DNA of 64,000 nucleotides, taken from NCBI RefSeq assembly GCF_040807025.1, contig NC_090942.1, forward strand, positions 44,718,911 through 44,782,910, given 5' to 3'. Shown in pieces: positions 36,027 to 49,000 of this stretch. The position numbers and the translations under genes are program-made. The stretch's first letter is position 1, and the number at the start of each line of letters is the position of its first letter. The stretch is from Struthio camelus (lineage: Eukaryota > Chordata > Aves > Struthioniformes > Struthionidae). The notes beneath the pieces were generated by a model. The model worked only from the letters and a program-made list of their open reading frames with translations, was not told the origin of the DNA and did not search any database.

Positions 36027-36545
36027 CGGGCGCGCGTGTGGTACCGGTGCCGCCGCCGCCGCCGAGGGGAGAGCGCCGAAGGACGGGCCGGCGCGCCCGC
36101 CCCCGCCGCCAGGTAAGGCAGCGCGCCCGGGGACAGCGCCCGGCGACGGGGGCTTCCCCGGCGGTGGCGGTTGGAGCCGGGGGGGGGGCGGCTGTCGTGC
36201 CAGCGGCGAGAGCACATGCTCCGGGGGCGGCTGCGGGGCTGCCGCGCCAACGGCCGCGGGGTGGGGGCGCCCCCTCTTCTCTCCCCCCCCCTCCCCCCGG
36301 CCTGGGCGCTCCCGGTGGACAAAGCGGGAGCCCCGGGCCGGGTCGGGGCCCGCTGCGCTCGCCCTCCGCGCCCGCGGAGCGCTGCCCGGGGGAGGGTGGG
36401 CGGGCAGCGCCGGCTGCCGTCCAAGTCGCTTTTCTCACCTGGCGGTGTCCGGCCCCCCCGGGTGGGCTGTCCCGGAGGTGGGAGCTGCGGCCGCCCCCGC
36501 CGGGGCTCCGCGGGTGCCCGCAGGGGTGTCCTCGCCCAGCACCAA

Positions 36546-36558
36546 CCCCCCCCCCCCC
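36546..36558 (+). repeat. C13 homopolymer at island edge
   Basis: A run of 13 C near the 3' edge of the CpG island, inside the proposed first intron. Confidence 0.8.
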
Positions 36559-39500
36559 GAGGGCTGACCTTCCCTGCTGGCAGGAGGACAAAACCTAGTA
36601 ATTTTTGCATCAATTAAAGGAAAAAAAATTCCTCCATTACTTACTTGTGTGGGTTTTTCTTTTCTTTCTTTTTTTTTTTTTGTGTAAAACCCATGCCATT
36701 TCATTTTGCTTCCACAGACGTTATTTCCCTCACCTTATTTATACAGCTTCCTTACTTTGATTTCTGATTGTATTATGGGTCCATTTCACGTGCATGCGCA
36801 TGATATGGGTAAAGGATCGATGCTCTGTTTTGGAAGTTAAATCGGCTTATCAAAAACTTCCAGGTAGAGTAGTCAGAAATTGACAAAGAATTGTTAATAT
36901 TTCTTTTTGTTTCAAGTCTTGTGAAATAAAGATATCAAACAACTAGCAGCTTCTAGTAGTGAGTATAGTAAGTAAATTAAATGTAGTCATTGGAATGAGC
37001 CTTTATGGCACTTTCAACAATCTGTAATTCAATCATCTCTGATACAAGCTGCCTTTTGCTATTATTCATCAGACCCAGCTGAGTGATTTCTGTCAGATGG
37101 GAAGTGGTAGAGAGAAATCTCTAGGTAAATGTAACTGGAAAGCTTTCCAAGTGGAGTCCTAAATGAGCACAGAAAAGCACTTGGCTGCAATCTGGAGACA
37201 GATGTTGGCATCCAAATAAATCATTTCCTTTGATTGTTTCGGGGAGTGGGGGTGGTGGGTGTCAGGGCTTATTTTCCTTATTTAGTACCCATTTGTGAGT
37301 GAAGAAGCAGCTCGGTGCTTATGACCTTGCAAACTTAATGTAAACTGCTTTAATTCAATAGTATTTCCCTGTCTTTCAAATACTATTTTCCGTACAGGGG
37401 TCAGTACAGTGATTTTTAGATACAGATATACGTTGCAGTCTGCAACTACAGGCTACTACTAATCAACAGCTGCAATATTGATCCTTCAAGGAGCTATCCA
37501 GTGTGCCAGCCGTGCTTTATGTTGATCTATCACATGCTGTTTAAACTGCTTTATTGTCAGAGAGAGTTATTTTCATCCTGAAAAAGAGAAGGCAGTAGTT
37601 GTAGACCCAAGAGGAGACTCCTCTCCCTGGTGGGTTAACATCTAGAGTTACAGATGAGCGAGCGTACATTTTAGGAATGACCCTGAAAAGGGGTGTGGGG
37701 GCGGGGGGAGGAAGGAAGCTCTTGGGTACAAGGACAAGGGGGCAACAAATTAATTTGCCTTGTGAGTACATGAATTGACGTTTTTAGCCATGCTTACACT
37801 TTTTCTGAACAGGTTAGTTTAAGGAAATTCCATGTGTGTCTAGAATGGTATTTTCTTGCCTATATTGGGAACAAATGACCTGATTTTATTTTTTTTATGT
37901 CCCAGAGTCAAATATATTTTTATTTTCCTCCCAAGTTTTTTTGCAATTGTAGTTCTATTAGTAGTGTCCAAGGGGAGTATACTTTAATGTGGTCTATTAC
38001 TTGGCTTGTGGTATAGTTGCTCAAAATTTGCATGCGTGCAATGCATAAATTGAAAAACTATGTAGCTTAAAAATATAGTGTAGGCAGCTGGAGTGAGAAG
38101 AGATGATCTTAAAAAAAAAAAAAAAGAACCACAGGGCAAAAGATAATGACATACCGTAGGAAATAATCATGCTCCTGCACTTGCAAAAGCGTGAAATGTT
38201 CCAGTGTAGCCATTTCATACAAGCCCAATTTTCCTTCGCATTAAGAGTGCCTAAGTGAGCCTTATTAATGTTTGATGCAAAAGATGCTAAATCCATTTTA
38301 AGGATTGATACTGGAATTTAAAGAGGTAGCTCACAGATTAATAGTGCAGTTCTAACACTTCCAACAAATAAACATAATCACTTAAAATATATACTATAGC
38401 AGTGGAAATGGAATATAACGTTCTCTGTAGCAGTGTCTAATGACAGACTAGAAGCTCTTTTAAAACCATAAATATAAAATAATATTTGGTTTACAATCCA
38501 AAACTTTCTCCCATCTTGTTTGTAATGTAAATCAGATGTAAGAACCCAGAAAACATTCAGCTTCGATTGGCGTAGCAGTTCGGAAGCTGTAAAAATAAAG
38601 GAAGATTCTGTTTGTCAGAAACACAGGAAAAATCTATACTAGTTCACCTAGCATAAAGAGAACAGAAACATAAAATCAATTTTTATGGCCTTTTTGACAG
38701 GGTTTGCTGTAATATGTAAAAAGAAAAAGTAGTTCAGAATCCTAGAAGTTTTTAAGCCACTCAGCCTTATAGAACTTAAAGTTGACTTATGTTTCCTTAA
38801 ATAAAAATGAAGCTTTTATTTAGCATATTGCACTTTTTTCTTATCCATTCAGCACTCTTAGTTTAAAAAAATCCTTATGCATAGATGTGTGTATGTTTTT
38901 ATATATAGATAGATACATATTTAAACACACAGATAAATTCTTACTGGCAACTGAGTTCTGAATAAAAGGGTGTACGCATCCTTACGTTACCTGCTCTGGA
39001 AGAGACATCAAAGTTTGCAATACAACTGAAAAGGACAAGAAAATATTTCCCCATGTTGCAGAATAAAAGCACGGAGGTATTCTTATGCATGGATATCATG
39101 ATCTTCTTCCCTCTGCTGGTGATGTCCATCTAATTGTGCATTTTCGTGAAGAGAAATACGTGATCATTGGTTTACTTCGATTCTCTATAGAATATGTTTG
39201 TTTTAAACATTACTCAGTATCTTGGAAGAAGCTTAATTAGAAATAAACATAAGGGAGGCTTGTTAGCCAGCTATGAATTTGTGTTTACCACTGACATTTA
39301 CTAAGGATGCTTGAGGTTAAAATAAAAGCATTTGCCAGACTGAATAAACAAAGTGTTATGTTAACAAATATTTTCAGGACTGTTATGTACAAAAAGTCTT
39401 TGCTAGAGTAGGCTTTTACTCCTTTGTGATATGCTCCAGTAAGAGAGGGAATTAAGAAACACTGGTTATACTGTTCTGTCTTTCCCAAAAATACCAGAAA

Positions 39501-41487
39501 CCAATGCAGAATGCATTAGAAAGAGGACAACTGACAAGCTCTTCATGATCTCTTTTGGTGAGGATAAGAGCAGGCTACGGGCAATCTTTTTCAGGAAGTA
39601 CGTGGACTAGAGTGATTTGTATGAGGGGTGTGTGGGGAAAAAGTTGTCGCATCAAATTAATTAAATTCTGTATGAAACACAGTGACTGAAAACAAGGGAC
39701 AGACTGTGATAAAACTACTCCCTTTGTGCTACTTTTGATAGCTGTCCAATCAGGATGTTTTAGATTAAGCGTGCTCACATGCACGCTCTTTCTTTTTTTT
39801 TTTTTTTTCTCTCCTCTCCATTGTTTTAGTAAATAGCATATTCAGGGTCTTCCATTTACTTATGAGAGGTTCGAGCATTTTTCTTACCTTAGTGGGTTTT
39901 TTTCTCCATTATGTCTGAAAGTATTTCCCCAGAATTGCAGACACTGAACACTTCTTCCTCCCCATCCTGAAGGGAGTGATACTGTCCCCTTTCATATTCT
40001 CAGGTGTTTGCCAGCTCAGGATGCCGCTTTGTTTTCTACCTGTCCCTAAACATGCTGGAAAAAAATGCGTTAGAACATGAAGGAAATCTGGAATACCTCC
40101 TGTGCAGCATAATAAAATAGTTATCTGAGAAGCTACTAATATTTATATGGTTCTTTAAAATGGAAGACCATACATACATAAAAAAGTGTCATTAGAAATT
40201 ATCTGAACAAATTATTTGTTTTTTAGTTAATTGTATTAACACAATATTACAGAATTAATTCTGCAAAGTAAAATCTTTTATTTTGAAGTAGCTGAAAATT
40301 TGGTTAGTTAACTATGTTGGCTGCAAGATTTCCAGATGTTATTGAGGATTTATGGGAAGTACCCAAATGTACTGTGGTTGTTTTAATAACGTACCCATGG
40401 TTATAGTGACCAGGTAGTGCAGCTGATAATACATGTCTCAAAGCTGCTCAGTGGTGATTTAATGAAGTTGATTATAAACATATTTACCGGTTCTGCTTTA
40501 TACTTTTTATCTTAAGAGTATTACTTCACTGTGTGTGGCTGAAAATCAGTGTAGCAACTGCAATATGGGAAAGCTGGCAACCGTTACCCAGCTTGGCTCT
40601 GAGATATAAGATTAGTGGCAAAGTCCCTCATCTCCCTGTGTTTGGATAACCATGTAGAAATGGCAGTTGAAAATAATTGCTAGTGCTTTTGTGCAAGTCT
40701 TGGGGATGAAAGCTCCTTGACAAATGGCTTATCTGATCAGAACCCTATCTCTTAAGTCGTCATACTTTTCCAAATACCAGAATTAGGGTTAGGCCTAATG
40801 TCCAACTGTTATCTGTGTTCTGAATATATAATGGCTACTTGTAACAGAGAATTTTTTATTAACTACCTTTTTTATTCCTATTTAAAGTTATGGAAAATAT
40901 TTTCTTATTAATTTTGACTTTCTGTTTGGCTTCTGTCATCAAATCTTGGTATATGAAGGAATTTTTGGAGGCTGTGTGAAAATTAAAAATAATGGAAACC
41001 ATAGAGTGGTTTAGTGTCATTCTGAACCAGTGTCGTAGGAAAAGACCTTTAACTGCTTACCAGTGTATTATTAAAGATGATAATGTAATTCATCCCAATC
41101 AACATAGTTTTAAGAAAATGTGTTTTGTTTATGTATTTTGACTTTTCTGAGGCATTTGGTTTAGCAGGTTTCTGATTTAAAAAAAAAAACAAACTGTCCA
41201 AAGGCACCATTGTCTATGTGAATTGATTAAAAATTGTTTGCTTGATCATAACCAGCAGTAAATGAGGAATCATCATCTGCATTATTCCAACTCTATTTAT
41301 TACCTTTAACAGTGATATGGAATAAAATACAAAATACATATTCATGACAACAAAACTGACACAAAAATCAGAAGTAAAGTAGGGAAAAGTGCTGTTTTAG
41401 GCTGACTTCAATCAGAGTCTCATCCTAAATCATCTGAATGTGTGTTTTCACAAAGTGAACTGCAATACTTCTGCTTGCTTCCAGTTT

Positions 41488-41504
41488 AAAAAAAAAAAAA
41501 AAAA
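41488..41504 (+). repeat. Poly(A) run of 17
   Basis: Simple homopolymer; no gene-derived sequence precedes it. Confidence 0.8.
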
Positions 41505-44500
41505 GAGACTCTTTTTCTGAAAGAGTAACTCTGAGAAAAGATTTAGGGACTATATCCAGTGGAACATCAGCTCTCTTTGTCCTGAAGGAGCAAAGAAGCC
41601 ATATGCAATCACATACACCAAAGATTTTGGAGTAGAAGGAGGAGGTGTTATTTCTGCAGGTTTTGCTGGTTACTAGAATGATGTGCTTCACTTCAAAACG
41701 GATCCTGGAAAACTAGAATTAGAGACCCAGGAGTGGAGTGACTTGAGCTTTGCCAAATATGCTCCTTAATGAGAATCTAAAGAGCTTGACATGTATAGTT
41801 TTCCAAAGAGAATGCAAAGAGCTTCCTCTCTTTCCTACACAGGGAAGAGAATGCTAGTATTGCAGCGTGCTTTCCTGGCTGACAGGTCAGGCAGCAGCCT
41901 CGTTGGGCCTGTGCGCTAGAAGAGTTCAGACTAGTGCAAGGTATCTGGTTTTTATCTGTTGGAGTAGCAAGTGAATGGACCAGCTTACTGGGGAGATGAG
42001 GAATCATTTCTGCTCAAAGTGTCTTTAATCAGTATTTCATATCTTTATAACTAGACCAAATAGAAGTTCTAGTTTTGATAGAGAAATGATGAGGTTGAAG
42101 TTCTCTGATTTGTGTTAATCCATGAGAACAGACTAGATAATCAGCTGTCCTGGCCTTAAAATCAACCCACCTGTTGAACTTGCTGCCATCGAGTCTCTCA
42201 TGTCAAATTATATATTTTGTAAAAAGGTGGTGTGCCATGTTATTCTTGTAGTATGAAAAGCTTCTATCTGAACTTCTCTCAAGCTGTCACTGTATTTTAT
42301 AATCCTATTTTGTCCCACCTTACTGACAAGTTTTTGTTTATTTCTCTAGTGTTAAGCTTTGCAACCTGATTTAAAGGTCATTGAAATCGATTATTGTTCT
42401 TTCTGTTTACTTCAACCAGCAATGTCCTAAAATCCACTTATTAGGAGTGTTTCGTTGCATTTATTAATGGGAAATCTGTTTAAAAAGGGAGTGCCTGTTA
42501 TTTGTTCAAATGTTCTTACATAACATATGAATGACTTGTGAATTATCTGTTCCAGCTGCTTTCCAGTTTGACTTTACTGGACAGTAAATAAATTAATCAC
42601 TGTGTGAGTATTGAAGGGATCATTTGCTTCCACTTTCTGTTTATGGCTTAGCCAGTTTTTAATCCATGACGCAGCATTGCCTGTCTCTATAAAGAGCACA
42701 GTCTATAGTGAGAGATTTCAGTGTGCTGGAAAAGCCTAACATATCTATTGCTGAATCTTTAGCCTTTGGGTTTTTTCCTGAATTTGCATGCTAATTATGT
42801 CTACTTACAACCAATATCATGTGTCTGATCAGTCCGGCCTGGACTTGTGTAAATATACCATCTTCAGTTTACAGAAGCCCATCAGTCAAGTGATACCTGA
42901 AAGGTTGTCTTCTCTCCCGACCTGTTCGGGAGCTAACCTTATGGGTAGCAATCATTGTGCCTGGCATTTGAACCAGGACATTTTGTATGGTGTGTACTAT
43001 TTTGCACTAGGATAAATTTATCGTGGCTAGAATTCTCCATTTCCTCTTTCCACGTGTCAAGCCACGGATTGTTAAGTACTGGTATCGGTAATATAACCAC
43101 AAAACAGAATTCATCATAGTTGTTTTTCACATACTAATAATGAGGAGTTATCTTGCATTTGCTCTTTGGATTCAGCTTGTTTAATAGCAGCTAGTTAGAG
43201 CAGTGAAACACCAGAGAAATGTTTATGTGACCTTGACAGAGGTCAGTTGCTTCTTCATGATATGCTGTAGCTGCTTTAAGGCCTTCAGCACTTTTATCTT
43301 GTGTATTTGTTTTATTTTTATAAATCCTGCACAATGGTATTGAAAGGTTACTCTCTCTATTAATTTATCACTGTTATCTTAGAAAATACTAAATCGTAGT
43401 CTTCAAGTAAAATCATCTGGGATAAAAAAAATGCTCGAAATCATGGGCTGTGTTTCTTTCTTGCATTTCTCATTTTCAAAATGTATGTCCACTTTTAATA
43501 ATGACTTTAGATTTATTTTAATATTTGATATGCAAATAACGGCTTTATAAATTGTACACTGGCTAATAACTGCAAGATGTTAACTCTAGAATAAGTTACT
43601 CCTTATAAATATTGACGCAAGTCCTGCATTGTTATAGATAAGCTAGGTGTAAAACTTGTTATGAAAAAATCAACATTTGGGAAGAAGAATGGTACTAAAT
43701 ATTTTTAGCTCAATACCAAGCAGCGAAAGAAGTCAGAATTTTGGACTGAGCACTGTTTATCCAAATGGTGTCAATTGGCTTCCAAAGCAACAACCAGCCA
43801 AATGTTCGCTCAACGTAATGAATCAGACTTCTGCTGGCGTAATAGAGACTGTCTGCTATTGAAGAACTCAGATATGTCCCTAAAGCCAAAATTTATTTCT
43901 GCCTTCCCAGATAGCTTATGGATTTTTGTACCCATCAACCAGAGTCCAAAATGTATTTATTGCATATTGGTGAAAAGACAAATAATCAGGACTGTTTTAA
44001 TGGGTCTTGTCAATGTTACTCTAGTTAAGGCTTTGGAATTTCCTTTTAGTATCAACGTGAAACTGGGACTGTTTAACACACATTCATTTTCCTTTGCTTT
44101 GGGTTGAAATTTGGCTCCTAGCGATGGCTCTGCCTTTCAACTACTTTTATTGTAAAACAGTGTGAGAGTTCTACAGTGTTAAGAACTGATTTAGCAGAAG
44201 AAAGCTAAATTACTTGCTGGAATAAATTGTCATCTGATATTCCGTTAGTCTGCGGTGTTATTTTCCTCTCCCACTCAATTTTGTGACCTTTTTGTGTAAA
44301 GAAGAGAAGTAATCTCTTCTAGAAAAAGCTCTTAACAGTTTGCAGTGTGTTGGCTTTGGATGTTTTCAAGTGGGTGAAAGATGTGAAGTTAAAAAGATAT
44401 GTTACAAGGGTGGACAAAAGGACATGGGAGGATGGAGTGAGTACCAAGCCTAGTTGAAGACATTCACAATTTATTAGACAGTTATATTATTCATTTTTTC

Positions 44501-44803
44501 CTTCAATTAGGCTAAAATTTGCTATTTCACAGGTACTCTTAGTGTAAGTGTATTGATGATTATGAACAGCTTAGAAATCATGCTGATGAAGCAATATAAG
44601 CAGTCAGACTTAAACCATAAATAGTAGTTCAGCCTGTCCTACTTACAGCCATGATGTTAATAAGATACTTAAAGGTGGCTTCAATCAGGCTTAGAGATAA
44701 TTATGTTGAATAAAGTCTCACTAAAAAGTTTGAGAGGCATATTACAAACAACTTGACTAAGCAGTAAGCACAGTTTTATCTTATGCCCTAGTGCTCTTTA
44801 ATT

Positions 44804-44820
44804 AAAAAAAAAAAAAAAAA
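44804..44820 (+). repeat. Poly(A) run of 17
   Basis: Simple homopolymer followed by ggagagggg. No processed pseudogene is recognised upstream. Confidence 0.8.
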
Positions 44821-45894
44821 GGAGAGGGGAAGTAGGGAATTTATTGAAACTTGTCCTACTTTTAAAGGCCATTAGCAAGTCCATTGATTGTGATTAGTCA
44901 GATCAGTTTGGGTTTAAAACTATTGCTCCGTTGTCACTTGATATGTGGGTTTTCTGTGTATGTGTGCAATTGCAGTGGGACTGGGAGGAACTAAAGGCAA
45001 TAGGGTTAGTAGTGAAGTGTGTGAATAGTGTGTGACCAAATGTATGTTGTTCAATGACAGTCAAACATTCTGTACGTATTGATGCAGAGATAAAGATGAT
45101 GAGCTAACACTGTCCACCAGAGGTGGAACATAATCTCAGCAAGAGTAACAACATGAAATAGGCATGCTCACCAGAGGGACCAGCATCATTGCAAAGGTGC
45201 ATACAGTCAAAGCAGCAGTAGTAAATACATGTGCGGAGCGTATAGGTGTCTGTTCTTTTGTGTGTTTGTGTTTTGTTGTGTTTTTTCTTCCCTAGATAAG
45301 ATGCACAGAGCTAGCCTGAAATGCACATACACGCTCAAACTTTATTTCTTCTTGCAAAGCAAGTAACTGCCTCATGTCACAGTGCTTTTTTTTTCCCATC
45401 AGACTTGGCATGATGTACATCCAATTCTGGCTTACTTAAATCAGAATTTTTGTTACATATTTCTCTGTAAATAATATTTCCTTTCATTACATGAGCTGAA
45501 TTGCATCTCATAAATTTAGGCTTTTTTAAGCACTTATAGATGAGTTGGAAGGTTGTATAAAAGGTCAGACAGTGTCCCCATTGCCTAAAATAAGTTTAAA
45601 AGCCTTACTAGTGGGTTTTGCTCCCCACCTCCCCGCCCCATCTAGCTGTTCTTTTTTTTTTTTTAACCTTGACATGTTATTAGAAAATCAAAAAAATACT
45701 GCTAGTTTTTTAGCGAACATCCTAATATGTTGCAGGGTTTTTTTTGGAATGGAATAAAGAGCAAGGGGTGATGGCTCACTTCTCCGTGTCCTTAGTTAAT
45801 GCTGTGTGAATTACAAATATGGGTTGTAACCAGTGACAGCTGTTTCATCAAGAAGAGTTACCATGTTTGCAAGAGGCAGTATTTACTTTGCAAT

Positions 45895-46006
45895 CTCTTT
45901 AGAACAGGGACTAACGTATCTTGTAATGTGTTTATACTGTGCCTAACATAATAGAAGCCAGATCTGTGACTGAGGATGTGGGCTGTTTTGCAAAACAAAT
46001 AATAAT
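45895..46006 (+). repeat. Old amniote interspersed repeat copy
   Basis: The order 'ctctttagaacagggact', 'gtgtttatactgtgcctaac', 'ataatagaagccagatctgt', 'gactgaggatgtgggctg', 'caaaacaaataataat' follows the 3' end of a widespread old amniote repeat (ctctttggggcagggac .. tgtttgtacagcgcctagcac .. gatctgtgactggggctcct .. aatacaaataataat). The collinear match over about 110 bp is better than the copy at 31.8 kb. The family name is uncertain. Confidence 0.55.
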
Positions 46007-49000
46007 TAGCCCAAATGCTGAAGAAGTGCCATTATTTAAGGCTACCAGAGATCAATAAACTATTCATTGCTGTAACCATATCAACTGTTTCCATCAAGAG
46101 GGTTTTTATTGTATCACAGAAACATTATACATGAAAATATGTGAACATGCCTTGTCTGTTAGGCATTCTTAAATATAAATATATTTTGCTAGTTATTGAG
46201 GCTGTAGTGTTCATACTAGAGCCCTGGGACACTGGATTCAGAGCTATCTAATCAGCAACTGTGCTGAGTTACTCTTTAAAACTACTTTACCCTCATCCTA
46301 CTATAAATGTAAATCTGTTAATTTTAAATTGAAACATAGGCTTCTTCTCCAGTAATCTGGTTTTCCACTTTCCGAGTGAAAAGTGGGTAAAGTTTTTTTG
46401 GCTTGCTTGCAGAGAAAACTTAACATGCAGTGCTACGTTCACAACCGAGACCGGAATCCTATGCAATAGGGATGGTACAAAGGGGCTGTATTTTAGCACC
46501 GTGTGGCCAGGAGGGAATTTATCTGGCATAAAGCAGATTAGCTCCCCAGTACAGATCCAGTTTATGTAGCAGAACTTTGATTTCCCCTGTCAGAGAAATG
46601 TTCAGAAATTTTTTTCTGGCCTGAAGTAGTTAGCCTTTTACATGCTGCAGGAGCTGGAACTAGTTTATCTGCCATAAAGCTTGATGCGGTTACTGGAGAT
46701 TTCTGCCCCCTTTTTCAGTAAGAAGTTGCATACAGGAAAAAGTCTAGCTGCACCCTGATATGCAATATCAAAAATGGGTGAAACAAACCGAAGGCCAAGA
46801 CTTAACTGCCCTAATAGCCTGTCCTGAAGGTAGAGCTGAATCGATGTGAAGACTTTGAGCAAAGATTTTTAGGTGTTTTTTCTTTTTTTTTCTGAATAAC
46901 AGTCCAAGTCTATATACATCAAGAGAGTAATTTATACTGTGTAGGACCCAGTCAAAGTAACACAAGGTAGGCTTCATGTGTCCTATTGACACATATTTAT
47001 GGTGAAACGTAAATTCAATTTGACAGATAGGGATCAATGGCAGAGGAAGATTAAGGATGAGATTCATCTCATTTAACTTTAAATACCCTCAGAGGGTGAT
47101 TCATTTGACCTACCTTAGGCATTTGTCTTAGCAGGAGATGGACTACTCTCTGGAGATATTTTTTCCTTTCCAGTGACTGTAAAAAGTCTGGGATTACTAG
47201 ATGAGACTTAATCAGATAATTTTTAGACCCCTAACATCGGGCATCTGAATTGTACGTGATGCACCTAAGACCTCATTGGGGAGCACGTGGCATGGCTGAA
47301 AACTGTCCCCAGATTTTCTGCATGCAAACTAACAGCATTTTTCAAAATAGCATCTTTTCCTATAAAGAGGAGAATTAGATTCTGTGTCGATTAAAACTAG
47401 TGCATGGTAGATGGTTAAAGTTGATTTTTAACAATTACAAATAAAGTAACTGGCCCGAAGGTGGGCGTGTGGGGGCAAGGGATAATATTTGCAAGTGCCC
47501 AGTTAGGTTCAAGGTATTTTACTGCAGTTTTTATTACTGTATTTGAGTCATGGAAATATGTCTGCCTCACTATTGCATCAGCTTTACTGTGTAGGAGACT
47601 AGGTTTAAAAAATATTCAGAGCTAAATTTGCATGTTGTGTAGCCTTGTAAAAAAGCCAGTGTGTCTGTTTGCAGAATGCATGCAGAGCTGTCAGAGAAGA
47701 ACAAACTTAAAGAACTCTGCCTGAGGCTATAGTAGTAATTACAATTTTACTATCAACTCTCTGTGGAGTTGGACATCTTGTCAGTAAAACCTCAAATGAA
47801 GGTCCGTTGTATTGAACGCAAGTATTTTATGCATATGTTGATAGTTATGGGCAGCTAGTTAAAACAAGTCTTGTCCAACTTTCTGAGCTGGCACAAGTGG
47901 TTTATATGAAAGGAAACGCCTTATTCTTATGAATCATAGCAATTAGGAAGCATTTTGATTCCTGAAGTGTGCACGCTGAAGCCAATGCAGAGAGTGCTAT
48001 CTGCTTCCTTAGGCTTCACATCGTGCCTGAAGTGGTTAGGGAACCAAGCAGATCTGCGCAAGCGGTATGATAGCAATAATCAAACTTGGCAAAGTAACGA
48101 GAGGCTTGTTGCAGCGCCTCTCCTCTCATCAGCAAAGCTCAGATGTTGCTAGAGCGTGCTTTTTCCTTCACAGATCTGCCATAAGTTTTACACCTGATGC
48201 AGGCACAGTGCTTTGGAGTTAGCTTGGATCTGCCTTGTTTGCTGCCTCCTTACCTGAACATACCTTAAAGCTGTAGTTTTGGTGTGGGTTGTGACTGAGA
48301 GGAGGTCACGTTTTCTGGGCGGTGACACAGAATCTATTTGAATAGCTTTGTGTAATTTGCAGCTAGGAATCTGCTTGGATGATCTTGGTTATACGTGACC
48401 TCCTTAAATTCATGGTGTTGCGTTTCTTTACAGGGGAATACACTGTGATGTTAAGGCTTCAGGGTGAGTTTGAAAAAATTCAATGAAGTGCTGGAGAAAA
48501 TAGAGGGGGAAAAGCTCAGCTGTATTAAGATAGAGAAGCTAGCAACAGAATAAAGGATGTATATTTTAAGCTTATGCAATTTTTCTTTAAAAATTGGAAA
48601 ACAAATCACAGCAAAATGGTCATCTTATTGATATCACGGAGTCACTCATTTACATCCTCCTTTTGAGTTAACAGCTAGACATCCTATTTTCATAGCTAAA
48701 TGAACCCTTATAAACCCAACATCAACTATATATAAATGCAAAGTAGTAGGTTCAAAATCTGTCATGCTGTCAGAGTACAATTGTTTTCTCTACAAATATG
48801 GAAATTCTCACTTATCTGCATTCTCTCCCTGCCCTACTTTTTCTCCCTATATATTGATATTCGCCCATGTAAAAGAGGCCGATTATATGTTGGCTGTTGT
48901 ATAAATAATGCAGAAGTTGTTAGTAGCAGTGGAAAACTTATTTTAGAAACCTGAGATACTGAGTAAGGGAATAAAATCGCCATTTAATTAGGGAAATGAT

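Larger units (their letters stand above)
35736..36112 (+). other. Putative plus-strand first exon
   Basis: The 3' boundary is a consensus donor, ccgccag|gtaaggca, with the intron starting at 36113. The transcription start is unknown; the given start is the first plausible ATG. From that ATG (35736) the frame is open through the exon and begins MGCLSREGFLEPLQCGG, continues as a low-complexity P/R/A/G stretch, and leaves the exon in phase 2. The next candidate exon at 61161 accepts phase 2 in an open frame. The low-complexity part is more typical of translated GC-rich 5' UTR than of protein, so I favour a non-coding or mostly non-coding first exon. Confidence 0.55.
35300..36590. promoter_or_regulatory. 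CpG-island bidirectional promoter
   Basis: About 1.3 kb of extreme GC richness with dense CpG, bounded sharply by AT-rich DNA on both sides and unique in the window. CpG islands of this kind mark vertebrate promoters kept free of methylation. Core elements visible: opposing CCAAT boxes (35675-35715), GC boxes (ggaggcggg near 35718-35726; tandem cgggcgggg repeats at 35997-36026) and TCTCGCGGGA (35747-35756), one base off the TCTCGCGAGA element common in TATA-less promoters. No TATA box is evident. Consensus splice donors face outward on both strands (minus at 35296, plus at 36113), supporting divergent transcription. All long frames here are artefacts of GC richness unless shown otherwise. Confidence 0.88.
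36600..45894. other. Proposed large first intron, part 1
   Basis: AT-rich, low-CpG, with abundant A/T homopolymers (T runs near 36668 and 39793-39808; A17 at 41488-41504; A17 at 44804-44820). No CR1 copy and no convincing exon are seen on either strand. A 110-codon frame at 43775-44107 has no recognisable feature. Confidence 0.45.

Noticed and set aside
35276-36617. Many overlapping long frames on both strands in the CpG island
   Set aside because: All six frames are long because stop codons are scarce in DNA this GC-rich. The products are P/R/G/A low-complexity. Only the frame leaving the plus donor in phase 2 is mentioned, as a speculation.
43775-44107. 110-codon plus-strand frame as an exon
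   Set aside because: No matching acceptor/donor pair and no protein-like motif; AT-rich chance frame.
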